The notes beneath the pieces are model-generated. The model was not told the DNA's origin, searched no databases, and saw only the letters and a program-made list of their open reading frames with translations. A stretch of DNA of 64,000 nt from Streptomyces sp. NBC_01754. GTDB taxonomy: Bacteria > Actinomycetota > Actinomycetes > Streptomycetales > Streptomycetaceae. Where the stretch lies: the NCBI RefSeq assembly GCF_035918015.1, contig NZ_CP109132.1, positions 5,952,001-6,016,000 on the forward strand. The letters are read 5' to 3'. Positions 8,875 to 16,749 of the stretch are shown here, in pieces. The stretch's first letter is position 1; every line of letters begins with the position of its first letter. The position numbers and the translations under genes are program-made.

Positions 8875-9846
8875 GTGCCGCTGCTGTTCCTGAACGAGAT
8901 CTCCTGCGGAACGACGTGCGACCACGCACGGGCCGAACGGGCGATGACGGAGCTGGCGGACGCCGTGCTCGCCGTGCTGCGGGCGGACCGGCCGGGCACC
9001 GTGCTGGTGAGCAAGGAACCGATCACCGGGCTCCAGATCGCGGACGGGCACCCGATCGGCAAGTGGCACGGCAACCCGAGGAACCGTGACGCCTGGCGGC
9101 GGCTCCTCCAGATGCAGAGCAAGTGGCCGCACCGCACCTCGTATCCGGAGGGCGAGGGCTTCTACGACGTCGAGTACCGGCATCAGGGCAGGTTGGCCGA
9201 AGGGCTCGGCGCGGCTCACCTGATGGACGGGCTCGGGCTGTCCCTCGCCGTCGACACGTGCTGGGGCGACGCCCGGGTGACGCTGGAGCGCGAGCAGCTG
9301 GTCGACGACGCCGATGCCACGGACACCACAGTCGGCGGCGCCACGGCGGGCTCGCACATCGGCGAGGTGGAGATCCGGCACGCGTCCAGCGGGACACACA
9401 TCGACGGGCACCTGCGCTGGATCGCCGACCGGGTCGAGCTGGCCAGACGCGGAGGGATCGACTCCGTGGCCCACGGCGCGGAGCTGTGGGAACGGAGGGC
9501 AGCCCTCTTCCCTCGGCTGGAGTTCCTGCCGCGTGTGGAATCGCAGCTCAGGAACCTGACCCCGGGCTGGGTGCGCCCGGCGGGCCGACGCCTGGCCGAA
9601 CTCGACCTGGCCGTCACCTCATGGGACCCGGACACCGACCCCGAGGGGCCGCAGTGGCACTCCCATGTGACGGGCGAGGGCGAGACCCGGAGCCGTGAGT
9701 TCTGCGTGTTCACCGATCTCGACGGCCGGCAGCGGACCTTCGGCAAGCACGGCCGCTTCACCCCCGGGCACGGCCGGGTGCACTTCCGGCTCGTACCCGA
9801 GAGCAGGACACTGCGCGTCGCTCACGTCGGCCTGAAACTCCTCTGA
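8875..9846 (+). CDS. Uncharacterised protein of the defence operon
   Basis: 323 residues. The GTG at 8875 has a strong GAGGGGGAA just upstream; the frame remains open further back, but that part overlaps the ATPase gene. I do not recognise the family. Visible features are an N-terminal FLNEISCGTTCD segment, a central GKWHGNPRNRD segment, and a C-terminal FTDLDGR..TFGKHGRFTPGHGRVHFR stretch rich in His and Arg. There is no signal peptide or membrane helix. It lies 53 bases after the DUF3696 ATPase and 126 bases before the large helicase, on the same strand. I infer it belongs to the same system; the conserved-looking His residues would suit a nuclease or toxin, which is speculation. Confidence 0.7.
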   Translation: MPLLFLNEISCGTTCDHARAERAMTELADAVLAVLRADRPGTVLVSKEPITGLQIADGHPIGKWHGNPRNRDAWRRLLQMQSKWPHRTSYPEGEGFYDVEYRHQGRLAEGLGAAHLMDGLGLSLAVDTCWGDARVTLEREQLVDDADATDTTVGGATAGSHIGEVEIRHASSGTHIDGHLRWIADRVELARRGGIDSVAHGAELWERRAALFPRLEFLPRVESQLRNLTPGWVRPAGRRLAELDLAVTSWDPDTDPEGPQWHSHVTGEGETRSREFCVFTDLDGRQRTFGKHGRFTPGHGRVHFRLVPESRTLRVAHVGLKLL

Positions 9847-9972
9847 GCCGGTCGCCGCAGACAGATGGGGCCTCCCGCCCGACCCGCACGGGAGAACCGG
9901 CGATTACGGTAGGGCCCCGGAGCCGCGGGTGGCGGCACCGGACACCGAGTACGGAACGAAGGAGACGCACGC

Positions 9973-12900
9973 GTGCGACCGACCCTCGCCGCCGAGCAGG
10001 TACGCGACAGCCTGAGCCAGTACCTGTCGACGACGTACGCACTGGCGGACGAAGGCACCCGCAGCGCCCTGGAACAGTTCCTCGGCCACACCGACGACGG
10101 CATCTTCCGCGGCCCGTACCTGCGCATCCGCACCCCCTTCAGCCCGGCCACGGGCGACGACTGGCAGCAGCACCTCACCTGGTGGCCGCGGGGCTTCCAC
10201 CCGCACCGCCACCAGGAGAGGGCCTGGGAACGCCTCTCCACCCTGCACCGCCCGGCCAGGCCCACGCTGGTCACCACCGGCACGGGATCGGGCAAGACCG
10301 AGTCGTTCCTCGTGCCGCTCCTGGACCACTGCCGCCGGGAGCGCGAAGCGGGCCGGGAAGGCGTCAAGGCCGTCCTGCTCTACCCGATGAACGCGCTCGC
10401 CACCGACCAGGCCCACCGCATCGACGACCACCTCGGCAACCCCCGGGACGCCCGGCTCAGGGACGCGGGCGTACAAGCCGCGCTGTACATCGGCGACAAG
10501 GCGTCCACGGAGTTCAAACAGGCCAATCCGCGCATCGTGGCCGACCGCGACGAGATCCGGCGCACCCGTCCCGACATCCTGATCACCAACTACAAGATGC
10601 TGGACCTGATGCTCCAGCGGCCTGAGGACCAGCGACTCTGGCAGGAGCCGGGCGGCAGCGCGCTCGCCTACGTGGTGCTGGACGAGTTCCACACCTACGA
10701 CGGCGCACAGGGCACCGACGTGGCCATGCTGCTGCGCCGGCTCGGCGCCGTCACAGGTCTGGCCGAACCGGGCCGGCCGCTCGGTCCGGTCTGCCCCGTC
10801 GCCACCTCGGCCACTCTGGGTGAGGGCATGTCAGGGGCTGCGGGCGGGTCGATGCTGGACGTGGCGGAGCAGGTGTTCGGTGTGCCCTTCCCGCCGGACG
10901 CCGTCGTGGGGGAGGAGCGGCGCAGCGCCCAGGACTTCGCGGGGAACAGCGACTTCGCACTGCCCTTCCCGGCCCCCGAGGAGGTGGCGGCCATCGGCGA
11001 TCCCGCCACGGATCCCACGGCTCTCGACGAACTCGTCGCGCTCTTCACCGGGAAGAGCGGCCTGGACGCGGCGCAGCTCGGCCGGCAACTGCGCCGCCAC
11101 CGGCTGACCGCGGCCGTCCTGGAGATCCTCGACGGCCGCCCGCGCACCATGACCGAGATCATGGACGTCCTGCCGCGCTACGCCTACCACTGGGGTGTGG
11201 CGGTCCAGCAGAAGCCGGCCGTGGCGGCCAGGGCCCTTGCCCGGTACATCGCGCTGCTCTCCACGGCCCGCGACCCCGAACACCCCAACCGCCCGCTCCT
11301 GTCGATCGAAGTGCACCACTGGGTGCGCTCCGTCTCCCGGGTCCTGCGCGGTATCAGTGCGGCGCGGGCGGAGTTCCGGTGGGACGACGAGCGGGTCGCC
11401 ACGGGTGGCCGTCCGACCCGTGGTCGGCCGGACGGCACCCGTTCCTCCGGCCGCTCCGACGCGTCCGCCCTCTCCGACGGCGACGCCACCCCCGCCATCG
11501 ACAGCGCGCCCCCGCCCGCCCAGGTGTTCCTGCCCGCGGTCTTCTGCCGGGAGTGCGGCCGGTCCGGCTGGGCGGCGCTCTCCCCGGAGGCGGATCCGGC
11601 GGAACTCGACATGAACGCCACGAAGATCCGCCGGGCATCCGTCGGCCGCGACAAGAGCCGCGTCCGCAACATGATCGCCGCGACCCCGCAGCAGGCGTAC
11701 GACGCGGCGTTCGTCACCGAGAGGCCGCGCGGCGGCCCGACCGTGCTGGTGCTCGACGGACTGACCGGACGAGTCCGCCCGCTGTCGCGCGAGAAGGACT
11801 TCGACCCGCCCCGGGACGGCGAGGGCCCGCACCTGGCCAAGCCGCTGCACGACGCGGCGTTCGTCTGGGCCGACCTCGGCGACGACCGGGCCGCGCGTGG
11901 TGACCAGTGCCCCGCCTGCCGTACGTTCAACGCCATCCGCTACCTCGGTACCGGCCTCGCCGCGCTGGCCGCCGCGTCCATCACCCAGCTGTTCACCGGT
12001 GGTGAGCTCGACAAGAACCTCCACGAGGACAAGACGCTCCTCTTCAACGACTCCGTCCAGGACGCCGCCCACCGCGCCGGATACGTCGCCAACCGCTCGT
12101 ACACCTTCTCGCTGCGCTCACTGCTCGCCAGCCGCATCGACGAGGACGAGCCGATCGCCCTGAACGACCTGGCCGCCGACCTCATCGCGGACGTCGTGGA
12201 CAGCAAGGCCGTCCAGGCCGCGGTGATCCCGCCCGACCTGCACGTCGTGCGCGGTGTCGACACCCTGCTGGCCGGGCGAAGCCAGGGCTCCCGCCCCACC
12301 TGGCAACTCATCGCCCAGCGCCTCGCCTTCGCGGCGGTCCTGGAGTTCGGCCTGAAGTCCCGGCAGGGCCGCACCCTGGAACTGACGCGTACCGTCGCCG
12401 CGGACGTCCCGCTCCAGGACCCGGACGCGGTCGCCGAGATCGTGCGCGAACTCCTGCACACCACACCCGGAGAGATCGCACTGCCCGACGGCTCCCCGCC
12501 GGGACCGGAACGCTGGACCGCCTATGTGAGGGGCATCCTCGAACGGCTGCGCACCCGGGGCGCCATCCGGCACACCTGGCTCGACGGCTGGCTGAACGAG
12601 GCGGGCGTGCGGCGCTGGCTCGTCTGGGGCGGGCGGAAGACGGGTATGCCGGCGTTCCCGCCCGGTGTGTCCGCGCCCGCGTTCCTGCTGGGCAGCCCCA
12701 AGCAGGGCAGCGACGACTTCGACGTCGTCACCGGCCGCCTCGGCTGGTACCAGGACTGGACCCGGCGCAGCCTCGGCCTGCGGCCCGACTCGGCCAACGC
12801 CTTCCTCGTGCGCCTGCTGCCCGCGCTCGCCGACGCGGGCGTGCTGTCCGCCCGTACCGCCAAGGACGGGGTGACCCGCGTCTACGGCCTCCAGCCCGGC

Positions 12901-15900
12901 CACGTCACCGTCCGCAAGCTCGCCGACGACCAGGTGGCCGACGCCTCCGCGCACTGCCCGGTGTGCTCCTGGGAACAGACCGTCCACCCCGACCTGGCCG
13001 AGCAGTGGCACGGGCAGCCGTGCCCCCGCTACCGCTGCGGCGGACTGCTGCGTACCGGCCAGGACGTGCAGAGCGGCGTACGGCACCGGGACTTCACCGA
13101 CGACTTCTACCGCCGGATGTACCGCGAGGCAGGGGTCTTCACGATCAACACGGCGGAGCACACCGGCACCCTCACCCGACCCAGACGCGAAGCGGTCGAG
13201 AAGGCGTTCCGCGAGGGAGTCCAGGCCCACTACGCCAACCCGCAGGTCCTGTCGTGCACCCCCACGCTCGAACTCGGCATCGACATCGGTGACCTGTCGG
13301 CCGTGGTCCTCGCCTCGCTGCCCAAGGGACCGGCGAACTACGTACAGCGGGTGGGCCGGGCCGGCCGAGCCACCGGCAACGCCTATCTGCTGACCATGGT
13401 CGACCGGGGCCCCCGGGACCGCTACTACCTGGAAGACCCCCGGCAGATGATCGCCGGGGACATCCAGCCACCCGGCTGCTTCCTCTCCGCGAGCGAGATC
13501 CTGCGCCGCCAGTACCTCGCACACCTCCTCGACCTGGTCGGCGCCGGGCGCCTGCGCACGCCGGACGGCGACACGCTCAGCCCGATGCCCCGCCTGGCCA
13601 GCGACCTGTTCGGTCCCTCCGCGTGGCTGCCGGAGTTCCAGCAGGCCGCACTCGCCGACGGCACCCGACTCGTCGAGGCGTTCCTGGGCCTGTTCCCGCC
13701 GTACGACGCGCAGCGGGGCACCGGCGTCAGTCCACGGGCGGCCGAGGAACTGCGTACGTACGCGACCGGAGACCTCGGCGCCGCCCTGGGCGGGGCCCGC
13801 ACCCGGTGGGAGGACCGGCGCGGCGAGACGCAGCACCGGATCGAGTCGATCGACAGGGCGTTGAAGGCCCTGGTGGCCGGCGACCCGGACCACGAACGGC
13901 AGGGCAAGGAGCTGCGGGCCGAACGACGAGGCGTGTCCCGGCACGCCGGAGAGATCAGCCGCAGCACGGCACACGGCGCGCTCGTCGACCTCGGCCTGCT
14001 GCCCAACTACAGCCTCGTCGACTCGGCGACCGAACTCGAAGCCACCCTCGTCTGGCGTGAGGACGGCAAGGACGGACAGACCGAGCACCACAGCAAGGTC
14101 CTCAGGTACGAGCGATCGGCGCGCCTGGCCCTGACCGACTTCGCACCCGGCAACCACTACTACGTACAGGGCTACAAGCACCGCGTCACCGGGCTCGACA
14201 TCGGCAGTCCCAACCGGCCGTCGTGGCTGTGGTGGCGTGTCTGCCCCGACTGCGGCCACGTCCGTACGCAGCAGGCGGAGAGGGACTCCTCCGCCTGCCC
14301 GCGATGCCAGTCCCCGGCCATCGGCGACGTCGGCTGCCTGCACAAGGTCCTGGTACCGCACCGCGTGACGGCCCGCGACCAGCGCGACGACATCCGCGTA
14401 CGCGACGACACGGACGAGCGGGAACGGCGCCACTACACCGTCGTCCCCGCCGTGGACATCGCGCAGGAGCACATCGAGGCGGGGTGGAAGCACCGGAAGG
14501 CCACCTTCGGATGGGAGTTCACCCGGCAGGCCGTGATCCGGCACATCAACGTCGGCTCCACCCGTGTCGACACAGGGGCCGAGGACGCCTTCTCGGGACG
14601 CCAGGTCAGGCTCAACCCCTTCTGGGTCTGCGACACCTGCGGATTCGCCGACCCCGACGGTGGGCCCGCCGCCGCGCACACAGGACAGCAGGACGCCTTC
14701 GGCCCGCCCAGGGCCACCAAGTACCACCGCCCGTGGTGTCCCCGGCTGCGTGACGGTCTCGGCGAGACGAGAGCCGCACAGCAGGGTGTGAGACTGCTGC
14801 TCGCGCACGAGCTGCGCAGTGAGGCGCTGCGCATTCTCATCCCCGCGGTCACCGCCTACACGCAGGAGCGTCTGGCCTCGTTCAAGGCGCTGCTCCTCGC
14901 GGGCATCGCCCAGAGCTACGGCGGCGACCCCGACCACCTGGCCGTGGTCACCGACTCGATGCCGGAGCCCGGCAGCGACGTCCGCAGGCACTTCCTCGTG
15001 CTGTACGACTCCCTGCCCGGCGGCACCGGCTACCTCCACCGGCTCGCGGGACCCGACGGGCTGCACGACGTGCTGACCCGGGCCCGTCAGGTGATCGAGC
15101 GGTGCCCGTGCGTCGGGGAGGAGCGCCCCGCCTGCCACCGCTGCCTGCTGCGGTACGTCGACGGCGGCGAGTACGAGCTGGTCTCGCGCGAGCACGCCCT
15201 CGACATGCTCGGTGAACTCCTGGGCCGTACCGGCGACGCCTGGAGCATCGAGGAAGCCGGCACGACGCGGGACATCAGCCTCGTCCAGCAGGTGGAGAGC
15301 GAGCTGGAGGCACTGTTCCGCCGGGGACTCCTCGCCTGGGCCGAGGGCTTCGACGGCGTGAGCGTGCGCACCGCGCAGACGCCCGACGGCGAGCGCGACA
15401 CCACGCTGCGGTTCACGGCTCCGGACGGCAAGGTCAGCGGCTGGCGTATGGAGACGCAGACCGACCTCGGGTTCACCGTGCCCGACGTCGTCTTCCGCAG
15501 CCTCGACGACGACCGCAAGCGCGTAGCCGTCTACCTGGACGGCTACCGCTACCACGCGAGTCCCGGCCACAACCGCATCGCGTCGGACGCCGGAAAACGG
15601 ACACGGCTGCGTACCGGGCACGGCTGGCAGGTCTTCCAGCTGACCTGGGACGACGTACGCGCCTGGACCGGGGACGCGAAGCCTCCGGCCGATCCCGTAT
15701 GGGTGCCGTACCAGCACACGGCGCAGAAGACCGCCTCCGACATCCACCGGCGTCTGCACGGGGACGATCCGCGCGATCTGCACAACTTCGTGTGGACGAA
15801 CCCCGTCAACACATTGATCGGCTATCTGACCACCCCGGATCACGAGATGTGGCGGAGGCGTGTCCAGAGCGCCCTGGCAGGCTTCGCCGCCGTCTCCGCG

Positions 15901-16749
15901 ACCAGCAGGGCCCTGGCGGACGGGCCCGGGATCGGGCACCGTATCGCGGAGGCGCTGGCGGGCAGGCGGCTCGCGGGCGGCAAGGGAGCCGTCCAGGTCA
16001 TGGCCACCCAGGACGGCAGCGGATGCCCCCTGACCGTCGCCCTCGACCTGCGCAGGGGCCAGGCGGGCGCGGTGTGGAGCGCCCTGACCGTGCTCGACGA
16101 CAGCCCGGAGGCGCTGGGCCGTGACGAGAACGCCCACCACCGGCGATGGCAGGCCTGGCTGTACTGGACCAACCTGCTCCAGTTCCTCAACGAAGGCGAG
16201 GGAGACGGCGTCCAGCTCGCGGCCAGCCAACTGCCGGGCTTCGACCCGGTGGAGCTGGCCGTGACGGGCGGCCCGGGCTGGCTGGAGTCCCGGCGGCAGC
16301 GGTCCGGGTCCGAGCGGCCGGCCGAGGAGGCTGCTTCGCCCGTCGCCCCTGCGAGGCCGGCGACTCCGGCCGCGGGAGCCGTGCGCGATCCGGCATGGGA
16401 CGAAGTCGTCGAGTACTTGGTGGACGAACCCGGGCTCGCCGAGCTGGTCGAGGCGCTGGTGCGTTCCGCCGCGCCCGCTCCCGAGGCCGGATTCGAGCTC
16501 GGTGAGGCGGCCTGGCCCGCCGAACTGGCCTGGCCCGTCCACCGGGTCGGAGTCGTCCTCGCTGCTGGGGAGGAGGACGAGGCGGCGCTTGCCGAGGCAC
16601 GGGACCGCGACCGCGCGTACGCGGCGGCGGGGTGGACCGTACGGACCGCGGTGGAGTGGGACGCCCGGGGACTCGTGGCTGCCCTGACCCGGTCCACGGA
16701 AAAAGACGGCCGACCGGCCGCGAACGACGACGAGGAGCAGGACCGATGA
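9973..16749 (+). CDS. Giant DEAD/DEAH helicase with DUF1998 and C-terminal nuclease-like domain
   Basis: 2258 residues. The GTG start at 9973 has AAGGAG 8 bases upstream. The superfamily 2 motor shows Walker A GTGSGKTE (about residue 105), a DEFH box (about 237), SAT (about 279), and QRVGRAGR (about 1125). Roughly 800 residues separate the two RecA halves and hold Cys clusters that look zinc-binding. Further on come a CPDCG..CPRC cluster, the LPGGTGYL segment and the CPC..ERPACHRCLL cysteine block typical of DUF1998. Near residues 1835-1900 a PDVVF..VYLDGYRYH..D..KR..L segment resembles Vsr/DUF559-type restriction-endonuclease folds. The closest known types are Druantia DruE and DISARM helicase/DUF1998 proteins. 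It overlaps the next gene by 4 bases. Confidence 0.88.
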   Translation: MRPTLAAEQVRDSLSQYLSTTYALADEGTRSALEQFLGHTDDGIFRGPYLRIRTPFSPATGDDWQQHLTWWPRGFHPHRHQERAWERLSTLHRPARPTLVTTGTGSGKTESFLVPLLDHCRREREAGREGVKAVLLYPMNALATDQAHRIDDHLGNPRDARLRDAGVQAALYIGDKASTEFKQANPRIVADRDEIRRTRPDILITNYKMLDLMLQRPEDQRLWQEPGGSALAYVVLDEFHTYDGAQGTDVAMLLRRLGAVTGLAEPGRPLGPVCPVATSATLGEGMSGAAGGSMLDVAEQVFGVPFPPDAVVGEERRSAQDFAGNSDFALPFPAPEEVAAIGDPATDPTALDELVALFTGKSGLDAAQLGRQLRRHRLTAAVLEILDGRPRTMTEIMDVLPRYAYHWGVAVQQKPAVAARALARYIALLSTARDPEHPNRPLLSIEVHHWVRSVSRVLRGISAARAEFRWDDERVATGGRPTRGRPDGTRSSGRSDASALSDGDATPAIDSAPPPAQVFLPAVFCRECGRSGWAALSPEADPAELDMNATKIRRASVGRDKSRVRNMIAATPQQAYDAAFVTERPRGGPTVLVLDGLTGRVRPLSREKDFDPPRDGEGPHLAKPLHDAAFVWADLGDDRAARGDQCPACRTFNAIRYLGTGLAALAAASITQLFTGGELDKNLHEDKTLLFNDSVQDAAHRAGYVANRSYTFSLRSLLASRIDEDEPIALNDLAADLIADVVDSKAVQAAVIPPDLHVVRGVDTLLAGRSQGSRPTWQLIAQRLAFAAVLEFGLKSRQGRTLELTRTVAADVPLQDPDAVAEIVRELLHTTPGEIALPDGSPPGPERWTAYVRGILERLRTRGAIRHTWLDGWLNEAGVRRWLVWGGRKTGMPAFPPGVSAPAFLLGSPKQGSDDFDVVTGRLGWYQDWTRRSLGLRPDSANAFLVRLLPALADAGVLSARTAKDGVTRVYGLQPGHVTVRKLADDQVADASAHCPVCSWEQTVHPDLAEQWHGQPCPRYRCGGLLRTGQDVQSGVRHRDFTDDFYRRMYREAGVFTINTAEHTGTLTRPRREAVEKAFREGVQAHYANPQVLSCTPTLELGIDIGDLSAVVLASLPKGPANYVQRVGRAGRATGNAYLLTMVDRGPRDRYYLEDPRQMIAGDIQPPGCFLSASEILRRQYLAHLLDLVGAGRLRTPDGDTLSPMPRLASDLFGPSAWLPEFQQAALADGTRLVEAFLGLFPPYDAQRGTGVSPRAAEELRTYATGDLGAALGGARTRWEDRRGETQHRIESIDRALKALVAGDPDHERQGKELRAERRGVSRHAGEISRSTAHGALVDLGLLPNYSLVDSATELEATLVWREDGKDGQTEHHSKVLRYERSARLALTDFAPGNHYYVQGYKHRVTGLDIGSPNRPSWLWWRVCPDCGHVRTQQAERDSSACPRCQSPAIGDVGCLHKVLVPHRVTARDQRDDIRVRDDTDERERRHYTVVPAVDIAQEHIEAGWKHRKATFGWEFTRQAVIRHINVGSTRVDTGAEDAFSGRQVRLNPFWVCDTCGFADPDGGPAAAHTGQQDAFGPPRATKYHRPWCPRLRDGLGETRAAQQGVRLLLAHELRSEALRILIPAVTAYTQERLASFKALLLAGIAQSYGGDPDHLAVVTDSMPEPGSDVRRHFLVLYDSLPGGTGYLHRLAGPDGLHDVLTRARQVIERCPCVGEERPACHRCLLRYVDGGEYELVSREHALDMLGELLGRTGDAWSIEEAGTTRDISLVQQVESELEALFRRGLLAWAEGFDGVSVRTAQTPDGERDTTLRFTAPDGKVSGWRMETQTDLGFTVPDVVFRSLDDDRKRVAVYLDGYRYHASPGHNRIASDAGKRTRLRTGHGWQVFQLTWDDVRAWTGDAKPPADPVWVPYQHTAQKTASDIHRRLHGDDPRDLHNFVWTNPVNTLIGYLTTPDHEMWRRRVQSALAGFAAVSATSRALADGPGIGHRIAEALAGRRLAGGKGAVQVMATQDGSGCPLTVALDLRRGQAGAVWSALTVLDDSPEALGRDENAHHRRWQAWLYWTNLLQFLNEGEGDGVQLAASQLPGFDPVELAVTGGPGWLESRRQRSGSERPAEEAASPVAPARPATPAAGAVRDPAWDEVVEYLVDEPGLAELVEALVRSAAPAPEAGFELGEAAWPAELAWPVHRVGVVLAAGEEDEAALAEARDRDRAYAAAGWTVRTAVEWDARGLVAALTRSTEKDGRPAANDDEEQDR

